Positions 1-10,984 of a stretch of DNA of 64,000 nucleotides are shown here, piece by piece. Position numbers and translations under genes: made by a program. Source of the stretch: Ascidia mentula (lineage: Eukaryota; Chordata; Ascidiacea; Phlebobranchia; Ascidiidae); assembly GCA_947561715.1 (NCBI GenBank), contig OX387197.1:3973001-4037000 (forward strand). The letters run 5' to 3'. Each line of letters opens with the position of its first letter. Within the stretch, counting starts at the first letter, position 1. The notes below the pieces were generated by a model, which made no database searches, was not told where the DNA came from, and saw only the letters and a program-made list of their open reading frames with translations.

Positions 1-453
1 AACATACACAACATCCTATGTGCATATAAATCAACACCAAACAATCGCATGCAGTGGAATGCAAAAAATTTTAGTAAGTATGATTTGGCTTTAAAATATA
101 TAATGAACAAAGAAAACGAACGATAAACCTTTCCAGGTTCAGCTTTATTTGACGTAAATTTTCATGGCACGAAACCTATTTCGCAATGTATTTTTTTTTT
201 TGCAAAATCATTGATTTGATTTCAATCATTTTATAAATTTGAATATCCTTTTGCAAATCAGTTTCAAAATATTTTAAAATCTTGAGTCAAAACGCTTGTA
301 TTTGTTGAATACATTTTATTCCTTAATCAGCATCTTCAATTCTTATTTAAATAAACACAAGCATTTTTACACAAGATAAAAATTATTGAAGCTTCCACTT
401 TTGTCACGTAAAAGTAGCGTTGCTGAAATAGGTGGATTTCGTGAAAAAATGTC
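1..453. repeat. Tail of a long diverged repeat unit (partial copy)
   Basis: This AT-rich stretch matches 5583-6040 in the same orientation. Shared landmarks include the run starting AACATACACAACATCC and a block near 356-453 that reappears near 5938-6033. It looks like the end of a repeat unit whose body lies left of the window. No gene is visible. I cannot assign the repeat to a known class: no transposase or reverse-transcriptase frame is readable. Confidence 0.7.
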
Positions 454-2135
454 TTAATATCAACAATTTAACATTTTTTATCTTAATATCAACAATTTAA
501 CGCGATGTGTGTTGGTTAGGTGAAGATCCTAGGACAAATGTTCGTTAAACCACACTTTTGGTTCTAAACGTTTTTCGTTCTTGACCTAAAAAAGCCGCTG
601 TAATAATTGCAGTGGTATAAGAAGCAGGTGCTTGAAAATTATTACCGTTTTTTTCTAACTTTACACAACATTACGAAACTTTTATCAAAACCATTAGTGA
701 ACACTCGCGGCACTACTGACACAGTTAAAGAAACCTTGGTCTATTGTGCATAGTTACTGATTGAATATGAACATTACAAAACCTTTGTTAAATTATCGCA
801 AAAAGGACAACAAAAACGTGAGAATAAACGTAACAAACGACCAGACAAAAGCTTTTTGTACATATTGCCCGTATCCATGTCCTGTGTTTATCTTAATTTT
901 AATTCTAAACGTTTAAATATCAGTAAATCACTTAAACTCTTTATTAAAATATGCTGACACAAATATTACGTTGCTGTTGCTGCCATACGTGATAATTTTG
1001 CAACGTACCGATATATCCTAGTTCAATAGTAAACGAACCTTCGGTAAACAAAAGTCCACGTTTAACTTTGCCAAATTTTTTGCAAATATAGCACAACAAT
1101 CGATACATCACTCAAACCAAATGCAGATCACCAATATTGGTGTGTCACTACACTGTTCCTTATCTATTTATTAACGAACTTAAAGTGTTTGGTCCGCGCA
1201 AGAATTTAAAGCTAGATACAAAATATGAAAGACAAAACCACTGCGCACAACACCTTACCGTAAGGAAAAGTTGGACCAACTGTGGGCACGTAAGTAAAAA
1301 AAAACTATAACCGTAGTTTGGAAATGAACAAAGTGTACAGCTCTCAAACGCCCTCTAGTTAGTTGCTACTTATATATTTTGATTACTAGAGGGCGGTATT
1401 GTGTGCTTTCGTAAATCTCATTTTCAGAGTGCAAAAAAACTATGAATCAATATTAAATATATTCACCTATATTTAACCATTTTGTTGAAATCTTAGAATA
1501 ATGTGCAATCAATCTTTTGAAACGGACAAATCACTGGTTGACGGTCGTTGCAAATCTCTAACTTATGGGCCTTTTTAACAGGAGCTTTGTACATCACGCA
1601 CAATCGAATCACTTGTCGGAACGTTCACGCAAACCTTGACCAGATTCAACGGGTGAAAATGGCCGCATTTTAATTACTGCCGTAGTTGGGTTGTTAAGTC
1701 GCAAAAAAAGATTCAAATCCTTTAGTCGATATTCTGCAGAATCCGGATTAAATCCTAGTCTTTGATGGCGACTTTTTTTGGATGATTGTCAAAGTACTTG
1801 TTTTGCAACAAATATCGTTTAACATTTCTTCTGTGCGCTAATTATGACGGTTTCCACACGCCAAATTGAGTCAATGTAGCATTTACTGCCAGTATGCGTG
1901 TTCGTTTATTAAATGTGCACATATTCGTCATATTCGTATTCGGTCGGGGACCTCGTTATTAAATTTGCTGTTAGAGGACTGTGTAGAACTAACGCTGCCG
2001 TATTGCAGCGAAGCGAATAAATTGCAGTCTCGTCGTGTTTCTGATTTGTGTTGACCGGAATTGTCATCCCATGTATGTCACGCAAGAAATTATTACAATG
2101 TTTCGCCAGTGTGTTAAATATACGCAGCACATACA
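454..2135. repeat. Long repeat unit, copy A (5' portion)
   Basis: This segment is colinear with 3711-5400, with frequent substitutions and small indels. Landmarks common to both are GCGATGTRTGTTGGTTAGGT (484/3748) and CAGCACATACAG (2124/5390). Similarity stops abruptly at about 2136, where a palindrome begins, so the copy is truncated or interrupted there. The short open frames here are not credible genes because they are not conserved in length between the copies. Confidence 0.75.
1349..1395. repeat. 11-bp inverted repeat CGCCCTCTAGT/ACTAGAGGGCG in copy A
   Basis: Two perfect 11-bp arms are separated by about 25 bases, and the same structure occurs at 4595-4641 in copy B. It could be a hairpin or the remains of inserted element ends. 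Each arm resembles the core of a CTCF site (YAGRGGGCG-like), but the match is partial and any insulator role is speculation. Confidence 0.6.
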
Positions 2136-2140
2136 GTATT

Positions 2141-2267
2141 CTGGAAAATTTCAACCAATCGTGTTATTACACATCGTGCTGGACGTTCTCTACTTTTAAG
2201 TTTGGCAGCTTGCCAGGAAAATCTTCCTGGATGATGTGTAATAACACGATTGGTTGTAAATTTCCAG
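2141..2267. repeat. Long palindrome with about 35-nt arms
   Basis: The left arm 2141-2175 and right arm 2233-2267 are reverse complements with only one or two differences; the core is AATCGTGTTATTACACATC and its complement. The loop is 57 bases. It sits exactly where similarity between repeat copies A and B ends, so it may be a small inverted-repeat insertion. No flanking target duplication is obvious. Confidence 0.75.
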
Positions 2268-2313
2268 AATTAATGATTAACCAACGAACGGCAAGACCTA
2301 AAACGCCGCCGAT

Positions 2314-3195
2314 CACACCGTTGTTCGATCGGTATGTTTGTGGAGGGGCGGAGGTTGGATTGCAACACGACAATAAATCACAGCGTACCAGAACAATAAA
2401 TTCTCTGTAACCATAGCGTCTGTTTAAAAAACATCCGCAAACAGAGGCGGCTCTTCGCTTGCCGAACTGTCACGCTATGTACTTTAGTTTCAGAAATTTG
2501 GAACAATATCTGAGTAACAATTAGAACAATAAATTTGAAAAAAAAGCATAAAATAACCCTTAAGCACACTAGCAATTTAGATGAAGGTCGTCACTATCTT
2601 TTAAGCGACTTTATGTGCATTTTAATGGTTATTCCACCTAGAGGGAGCAATGCAGTGAATCCAAGAACTGTACAGTAACCCCATAGCATCAAGTTAGCAT
2701 TGTTCCTTAGCTATTACTGCTAATAGCTATTACACAGTTGGATGATCCTTAACATTAACGCATAATCAACATATAGCCCCAATTGGATGAACAAAAGGCA
2801 TTGATTCTGGGCTAAACGTTCAAAATGCGAAAGCTTTTAGTTCCAAATGTTCATTGATCATATCATCATGTGGAAAAAGTCGATTACAGTAAAACTTGCA
2901 GTGATATAATATACAAGTTTACTATCGCTTTTTCAATTTTACACAACATATTGCGCAACATTTTTATAAAATATTGGTGTCAACTTGCGACACACTTGAG
3001 CGAGAAACCTTGGTCTATTGGACATGTTTCCGGAGTAAATATGAACAACTTTGCGAAACATTTGTTATCACACCGTTGTTCGAACGGTATGTTTGTGGAG
3101 GGGCGGAGGTTGGATTGCAACACGACAATAAATCGCAGCGTACCTGGACAACAAATTCTCTGTACCCATAGCGTCTGTTTAAAAAACATCCGAAA
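2314..3195. repeat. Direct repeat pair (2314-2440 and 3066-3195) within an unassigned stretch
   Basis: A block of about 125 bp, including GGTATGTTTGTGGAGGGGCG and CATAGCGTCTGTTTAAAAAA, is repeated in direct orientation at about 2320 and 3075 with a few substitutions. The stretch 2930-3070 also resembles 660-790 of copy A. An inverted related piece lies near 3540-3600. The region is a nest of rearranged repeat fragments with no recognisable gene. Confidence 0.6.
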
Positions 3196-3710
3196 CAAGA
3201 AATTAACATCATTACCCTCCCAAAATACGTATCTGACCATATTGCACAGTCAGAACTTAAAATTATTTTGAAAAAAGTCATTTCTTCCTACTAGTTGCTG
3301 CAACCAACCTCTCATTTGCGATCACGAGTTGGTCGGTATCAAAGCAATTAATTTTTTGCGCCATGTTGTCCGACAAAACTTGGAATGACCGATACACTGG
3401 GGAACAACACGTTAAAAACATATCCTGGCAACGCTTCACTGAAGGCAGGTTGTCACTTTTGTTCTGGCGCGCTTTGATTTATTGCATATAGTGTTGCAAT
3501 TTAACCTACGCCCTCCACAAAGTGCTTGACCAAATAACGTTCTTGATCGGTGGCATTTCAAAACCTCGTATTTGTTGGTTAATCATCACTTCTGGAATAT
3601 TGGAAAACAACATGTTTCAACAAATGGTGCAACGCTATACCATTAGTTACACGTTTTTTTTGGACTGTCCTATTTCGTTTACGCCAAACTTCCCAAGTCA
3701 TTTCAAGTTT

Positions 3711-6040
3711 TAAATGAATTTATATAGTATCGTAATATCAGCAGTTTAATGCGATGTATGTTGGTTAGGTGAAGATTCTAGGATAAATGTTCGTTAAACC
3801 GCACTTTTGTTTTCAAACGTTTTTCGTTCTTGACCCAAAAAAAGCCGCTGTAATAACTGCAGTGGTATAAGAAGCAGGCGCTGGAAAATTATTACCGTTT
3901 TTTCTAACTTTACACAACATTACGAAACTTTTATCAAAACCATTGGTGAGCCCTTGCGGTACTACTGACAAAGTTTAAGAAACCTTGGTCTATTGTGCAT
4001 ATTTACTGATTGAATATGAACATTACAAAACCTTTGTTAAATTATCGCAAAAAGGACAACAAAAACGTCAGAATAAACGTAACAAACGACCAGACAAAAG
4101 CTTTTTGTACATATTGCCCGTATCCATGTCCTGTGTTTATCTTGATTTTAATTCTAAACGTTTAAATATCAGTAAATTACTTAAACTCTTTATTAAAATA
4201 TGCTGACACAAATATTACGTTGCTTTTGCTGCCATACGTGACAATTTTGCAACGTACCGATATATCCTAGGTCAATAGTAAACGAACCTTCGGTAAACAA
4301 ACGTCCACGTTTAACTGTGCTAATTTTTTGCAAATATAGCACAACAATCGATACATCACTCAAACCAAATGCAGATCACCAATATTGGTGTGTCACTACA
4401 CTGTTCCTTATCTATTTATTAACGAACTTAAAGTGTTTGGTCCGCGCAAGAATTTAAAGCCAGATACAAAATATGAGAGACAAAACCACTGCGCACAACA
4501 CCTTACCGTAAGGAAAAGTTGGACCAACTGTGGGCACGTAAGCAAAAAAACTATAACCGTAGTTTGGAAATGAACAAAGTGTACAGCTCTCAAACGCCCT
4601 CTAGTTAGTTGCTACTTATATACTTCGATTACTAGAGGGCGGTATGGTACGCTTTCGTAATTCCATTTTCCGAGTACCTAAATCCTTAAATCAATATTAA
4701 ATTATATTCACCTATTTTTAACCAGTCTCTTGAAATGTTAGAATAATGTGCAACAGACAAATCACTGGTTGACGGACGTTGCAAATCTCTGAAAACTTAT
4801 AGACCTCTTTGACAGGCGCCTTGTATATCATGCGCAATCAATTCACTTGTCAGAACGTTTGCGCGAACCTTGACCAGATTCAACGGGTGAAAATGGCCGC
4901 ATTTTAATTACTCCCTTAGTTGGGTTGTTCCTTCGCACCAAAATAATTCAAATCGTATCACCTTTAGTCGATATTCTGCAGAATCTGGATTAAATCCCAG
5001 TTTTCGATGGTGACTTTTATTTTTAGATTGATTGTCAAAGTGCTTGTTTTACCACAAATATCGTTTAACATTTCTTCTGTGCGCTAATTATGCTGGTATT
5101 CCTGGCACCTAACAAGATTCCACACGCCAAATTGAGTCAATGTAGCATTTACTGCCAATATGCGTATTCGGCGTCGATTTTCAGGTTCGTTTAAATATGC
5201 AAATATTCGTCATATTCGTATTCAGTCTCGCTATTAAATTTGCTGTTAGAGGTTTATGTAGAAATAACGCTGCCGTATTGCAGCGAAGCGAATAAATTGC
5301 ATTTTCGTCGTATTTCTGTTTTTGTATTGACCGGAGTTGTCATTCCATGAAAATTATTACAACGTTTCACCAGTGTGTTAAATATACGCAGCACATACAG
5401 GACCTCCTTTATTTATCCCAGTGGCTCATAAGTATTAAAAGTAGACAGGAAAGAATGGGTTTTGCTTTACAATCCATTCCATCTCTAAATAATCTCACAC
5501 CAGCTCTCAAGAGTCCTGAAGGTGGAGAAACAAAAAACTTGCAGAGAAGCGACTGCTTGTTGTATTGGAAGAATAGCTTGCTGAAACATACACAACATCC
5601 TATGTGAACATAAATCAACACCAAACAATCGCATGCAGTTGAATGCAAATAATTGTAGTAAGTATGATTTGGCTTTAAAATTTATTTTGAACAAAGAAAT
5701 CAAACGATAAACCTTTGCAGGTTCAGCTTTATTTAACGTAAATTTTTAATGCACGGACCTATTTCACGAAGTAATTTTTTTTCCAAAATCATCAATTTTT
5801 TTCATTCACGTAGGGTTTTATTTAAATATCCATTTTTAAATCAGTTTCAAAATATTTTTGAATCTTGCGGCAAAACGCTGTTATTTTTTGAATACATTTT
5901 TCCCCTTATTAGGCATCTTCACTTCTTTTTGATTAGACACAAGCATTTTTACACAAGATAAAAATTATTGAAGCTTCCACTTTTGTCACGCAAAAGTGGT
6001 GTGTCTAAAGTAGGTGGATTTCGTGAAAAAATGTCTTTTC
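3711..6040. repeat. Long repeat unit, copy B (most complete copy)
   Basis: This copy carries the blocks seen in copy A (454-2135) followed by the tail seen at 1-453, so a full unit is at least about 2.3 kb. Between 5400 and 5583 it has a segment absent from the other visible copies. The inverted repeat CGCCCTCTAGT/ACTAGAGGGCG recurs at 4595-4641. No protein of a known transposon is readable. Confidence 0.7.
4595..4641. repeat. 11-bp inverted repeat, copy B
   Basis: This is the same pair of 11-bp arms as at 1349-1395, kept intact although the flanking repeat copies have diverged. Confidence 0.6.
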
Positions 6041-6147
6041 GTCGTTTTATATAATGACACGTTATATTCACAGTAATAAAGGTTTTTTTATGTACTAAAT
6101 AGAAGAATTCCACGCGTCCTCAATTTAGGTACTGCGAGTTAATATGT

Positions 6148-6506
6148 TCACATGTAATTTTTCAACCATTCCTTGTACCACCCGTCTAATGCCTGGTAAA
6201 CGTCGTTGGCGTAGCCTTGTCTTATGCCCATTGAAGTTAGACGATTAACAAACCGGTTTTTGTCCTTGTTTACTAATAGGAATTCGCCGAACAACTGAGA
6301 TGCCTAAGTAAAATACATGTCGGTCAATGATGCGTAATGTTAAAGGGATAATTATTACGGTATCTACCCACTAGCACGTAACCTTTGCCCTCAAGAAGTG
6401 AGCCGTTGACTTCACCAATGCCAGGCAATATGCGAATTGAAGCATCTTTCATTGAAGAATCATGTACAAATTTGTGGTAAACGTAAGTTTCAACAAATTC
6501 CTCCAT
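6148..6506 (-). CDS. Divergent barrier-to-autointegration factor (BAF/BANF)-like protein, two exons
   Basis: Exons 6372-6506 and 6148-6303 are joined across a 68-bp GT-AG intron in phase 0 and give 96 residues; BAF is 89. Seen in the sequence: a BAF-like N-terminus (YHKFVHDSSMKDA), the helix-hairpin-helix core (LPGIGEVNGSLLEGKGY, against LAGIGEVLGKKLEERGF in human BAF as I recall it), then LFGEFLLVNKDKNRF and a C-terminal WYKEWL resembling the BAF LREWCDAFL end. BAF is a small dimeric DNA-binding protein that bridges DNA and binds LEM-domain proteins at the nuclear envelope. The start is the Met at 6506; an upstream Met in frame at 6629 would add about 40 residues unlike BAF and is probably 5' UTR. 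The protein is clearly diverged, so it may be a BANF2-like paralog rather than the essential copy. Its left neighbour is the repeat block. Confidence 0.8.
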
Positions 6507-6663
6507 GTTTCTTAAATTTAAAGAGAAAAAAAACCTAATAGATTTAGGGAGATGAAATGTTTCTGTTGATTTAATCACATCAGAATTGATACATGCGTTT
6601 AAGTTACTGATAATTATCAGGATTTCCATACGGTTGTCAACTCACGACATAAAGCATTGAAAA

Positions 6664-6932
6664 TCAATACACAAGAAAAATTTTGCCAACCTCGTTAGTT
6701 GCAGAAAATTTCGCAGCTGAACCGCGTCTACACATAAGTTGAAACAATGCATTAGACCAGTGGAGTATTTTGTATTCCGTTGCTCCACTAAAGTAACGTA
6801 TAAGGCAGACACTGACCATCCTCATAACACACAGATTGCAGACAAAAAACAGCCAAACAAAACCATTTGCATAACCTCTATGCAACACTATGGGTACGAA
6901 ATGTGCTTGCCATAGGCCATTGTTGAGAATAC
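6664..6932 (-). CDS. Unrecognised hydrophobic open exon
   Basis: An open frame follows a plausible acceptor (TATTGCAG at 6933-6940, minus strand). It has hydrophobic segments (FVWLFFVCNLCVMRMVSVCL) followed by a polar part ending in stop at 6664. It may be a membrane-protein exon or a decayed gene. I could not match it to a family. It is upstream of the BAF-like gene on the same strand, but phase and content give no reason to join them. Confidence 0.25.
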
Positions 6933-7950
6933 CTGCAATATCCGGTTGTTAGATAACAAGACTCAAACGAAACATTCGCGAAGAACTAACCATGGTAGGC
7001 TAACTAACTGCGTGAAAAAAAACGTTTGGTTATTTACTAAGCGCAGGGTATTTTCGAGGCGAAACGTTCAACAGGCTTAAACACTATTGGTTATTATGAT
7101 GACATGCACCCAAGTTTTGCCTAAAATGACCTGAACACAATTCCTGTTTTCTTCACGGTATAGAAATAACTGGCAGATTTCCCATTTTGATTGGTTATAC
7201 CTTCATAATATGCCAATATCAGACAATATTTACTTCAACACGAACTAAGCTTACCCGGGTAACCGTTTCAATTTCACAAAAGGGAAACCTTTAGTTAACC
7301 TCTGAAACTGAATGCGACTGAAGGTTCAGAAAGGAATAGCTTGATGTTGATGTAACCCTAAACCTGTGTTCTCGATGAAAGAAAGTTGTTGAGAGTCTGT
7401 TTGTGCATCGTAAAATTTATGATTGTTGTACATTGTTACCCCTGGCCGGTATTTTATTTGACATGAATGTGCGTTCTTTGTCTAAATTGATTGTTTAAAT
7501 CTGGGCATTTAATTAAATTCGCTTCCTGTATTTGTCCTGCTCTGCATAACCGTACATAGTTTGTGTGCCCCCCCTTAACTTGTCCTAAATAAATCAGCAA
7601 AAATTTCGCTAGCCTTATATGTAGTCATATAGCAGCCTACATCATCAAATAAACATTTTTTGCTGAACTATGAATTAAAGTTGCTAATTGGCGGCATTGA
7701 CTATATTTGTAGCTTTAACACAGTTATGAGCGTTTCCGAATAGCTAAAAATAATTGTACTAATATCAACTGTTTTAAACCCCTAAAACAAAAAAAAATAA
7801 TAAAATTTACTATTTGTCTGTTTTACCTTGCGTTATAAAACTAGGAGTGCTCTGTTGTTTTTTGTTATTCCCGAACTGACTCATTTGGGGTTGGAGTGAG
7901 CAGTGAAGTAGTGCTGGTTTTGGAAATTGCGAAGTGGTTTATCAGTTAAA
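6933..7950. other. Intergenic region and promoter side of CYB561 copy A
   Basis: There is no gene here. An AP-1-type heptamer TGACTCA lies at 7877-7883, about 70 bp before the CYB561 start codon. No TATA box is evident at a fixed distance. Otherwise nothing is recognised. Confidence 0.4.
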
Positions 7951-10900
7951 ATGGCAGTTGATCAGGCTGAAGAGAACAATCTTCGAGGTTTTCCATGGAT
8001 TGTCGCCTTATCCCAGGTGCAAAAACTTTGTTTGTAAATATTTTGTGAGAATTTTAAAATAGAAAATCATTTTTTGCCAGTGTGTTGCAAGAAATACAAT
8101 ACTAACGTGACATTAGTTTATATTATACCCTTCAGAAAATTTATTTGAGCAAAACACAGTCATTTTGTTACTTCCATACCTTAGCTTTTTGTTCTTATTT
8201 TATTTATTATTTGTTTATATTTATTATTGTACATATGTTTGCATTGATTGTTTCTTTAATTTTTCTACCTGTCCATAACAATCAAGTTTTCCATATAAAT
8301 TGGTTATTCAAATAATAACAATAGTTGGTAATTTAATCTTCACTAGTCTCAATGATAATTAGTGTATATATATATATTATTTCTAAATTTTTTTGTGTCA
8401 CAGGGATTGGGAGTTGCAGTGGTTGTGATGGTGGGAATCTGGCTTAACACATATTTAGGTGGGTTTGCATGGGATGGAACCAGCAAAGAGTTCAACCTGC
8501 ATCCACTTTGTATGGTCTGCGGTTTTATATTCCTTTATGGAGAAGGTAATTTGCTTTGTATCAATAGTTGCTACGAAATGTGCCTTGTTTTAACAGTATG
8601 TAGACTTTGCCTACAACATTTTAAATGATGTTCCATTGTTAAAACCTACAACCAACTGAGTATGTACAGGTTAAAACATGTTTAAATATACCGGACACAC
8701 CTACTTTATAGCAGCATCTGTGTGAATTCCCACCTACACTGTAGTTTGTTTACGTTAAATTAATTTTACTTTCCAGCCATCATGACATACAGGATATTTA
8801 GACAAAGCCAAAAATTGAAAGTAAAAATTATCCATGCTGGTTTATTGATACTTGCTCTATTCGCAACAATCGTAGGTAAGTTATATATTGTAAACAATTA
8901 AATCAATTTGTACTTGTTTATTTGTATTGTTATTGACCATGTATGTTGAATTCTCATAACGCCCACTTCACAAAGATTTGATTACATCACTTGAGCAGGA
9001 TTTGTTTGAATGATTTACATTTATTTGATTCTGTTCCATAGGTTTGGTTGCAGTGTTTCAGTTCCACAACCACTATGGCATTAAAAACATGTACAGTCTC
9101 CACAGTTGGTGTGGAATGGCCACAGTAGTTCTGTTTGGACTTCAGGTGTGTGATATTGAACTTTTGACTACTGTTTTTTTATGTTTAACAACATTTCCTG
9201 GCTTTGCTATAGCTGGAGTTCCACAATAAAGCCTAATTTGTTCATTTTAAATTGACACATAAAGGATATAAGGTATATTTAATGATTAACAAATGTGAAA
9301 GCATAAACATGATAAAGTGTTGTAATGTTTGTATTTCATGGATGCTGTACCTAAATGTTAGTGTCGTTACCAACTGTTATGTTTGTGTCTTTGAACAACA
9401 GCTTGTCCTTGGATTTGTGTCGTTCTTGTTTCCTGGTGCCAGAGCAAGTCTTCGTGCATTTTATTTACCTCATCATCGATTTTGGGGTCTCGGCATCTTT
9501 ATACTCGCCACCATCACATGCATATCAGGCATCAATGAGAAGCTTTTCTTTGTTCTGTAAGTTGCAAATTTGTTCCATTGCATTGTTTTCCTATTTGTGA
9601 TATTTTCTGACACAATATAATTTTGTGTTCAGGATCTCATATTAATTTTTTTAAAAGCATTTCAATGCGATGGAAATTTTGTTTAACGTTTTTGCGGTCA
9701 CTATTGTGTATGCTTAGTAAAAACGCCAATCCTACCACAATAATTTGCCAGAAACAATAAGTTAAAAGGCGCTCAATTTCGGTGAAAACAAGCACATGTT
9801 ATATGACAGTTGTCAAACTCCGCCAAAGTTGCTCGAAATATTTCCTAAATCACCGGAAAAATCATACAAAATTTTCCAGAATTGCGGCGACGCTTTCTAA
9901 CCGCTTTTTGGATGTCTAGAAAACCAACGCCCGATCACGCATGTCATTTACCTCCGTGGACTGGCTTTACACGCAAAAGCATGACACTTGGCTAGCGACG
10001 TAGTTCGTGCGTTAAATAGGTATATATCGATCTGGCGGTGCGAAACCTTTTTGTCCAACCAGTAGTCAATGGGATGAAAAATACAATTGGCCTGTCTTGT
10101 CATGTCGCGCTCTTTTGGTAAGGGTTTTCTATGGTGTAATTATTAGTGGTCACGGTGCGATAAGATTTAGACCGTGTTTGTCGTATTTCCAAAGTCCTTA
10201 ACCAGCTCATGCATTGCTGAAGCAAAAATTTCCATTAAACAATACCGGAAATCACTTTCCATTCTAGTCCTGTGATCACAACGATTAAAACTTTTTGCTT
10301 TTGAACTCATTCATGAAAACATGTTTTACTGAAGCAAGCAACACGCTACGTCGTGCCGCCGTCAATATATTTGTGCAGGTTTTGTGGTGATGCCACTGCG
10401 ACCGATGTAATCACATTCTGCTCTTTTGGAAAAAATAGACAATAAAAACCGCTTTTAAAAATGTTTACAAATATGCAATAAAATATGTCTTGTTTAAGGA
10501 TCCACTCCGGCAGGTTTAGTAAAGTGCGAAAGTGAAAAGTCCTTGAAACATTGCTATTTATTTCCATATAAATTTCTAACATTAACAACTAAATGCAGTT
10601 TCCCAGCAATTCGCTTTGGCTTCGAAAAGATCAATAAATTAAAGTAAATTTCCGACAATCTAAACCTCTAAACGGAAAGCTTGTCGAACGCTTAAACGAA
10701 TTTTGTCATCATAACTTTAACATTCTGGAATCGACCTGCTGTTCTGGGGCTTATACACTCATTCCAATTTTCCGTTTTATTTTTGCAGCAGAGGTTCTGG
10801 CTATCAGCTTCTCCCGGGTCAAGCGGTGCTGGCCAACATGTGCGGACTCACCATCATCGCATTCGTGCTCACTGTCATCTTCATTGTGACGAACCAAGAC

Positions 10901-10984
10901 TGGAAACGACCTCCTGACGACGGTGATGACGCAGTCTCCGTCCACTTTCGGGCGCTTACAACCCACGATTCTGACACAGAGTAG
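7951..10984 (+). CDS. CYB561: Cytochrome b561 (transmembrane ascorbate-dependent reductase), copy A
   Basis: Six coding exons: 7951-8016, 8404-8545, 8777-8875, 9042-9145, 9402-9556 and 10789-10984. All have GT-AG junctions in phase and give 253 residues, close to the roughly 250 usual for animal CYB561. The four haem-ligand histidines are present with family spacing: H55 (FNLHPLCM), H89 (IIHAGLL), H123 (YSLHSWCG) and H162 (LPHHRFWG). The family passes electrons from cytosolic ascorbate across vesicle or plasma membranes to monodehydroascorbate or ferric iron, using two b haems in a six-helix bundle. The C-terminus keeps the family motif DWKRP. The start ATG gives a short cytosolic N-terminus as in mammalian CYB561. 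It lies tail to tail with a paralog at 14084-17300. Intron 5 is unusually long at 1.2 kb. Confidence 0.95.
9557..10788. other. Long intron 5 of CYB561 copy A
   Basis: This 1232-bp intron interrupts an otherwise compact gene. I see no coding frame, terminal repeats or known element in it. Its size relative to the other introns (about 165-390 bp) suggests an old insertion. Confidence 0.4.

Noticed and set aside
1866-5607. Many 60-133-codon frames in the repeat block
   Set aside because: They are not preserved between repeat copies and contain no transposase, reverse-transcriptase or host domain.
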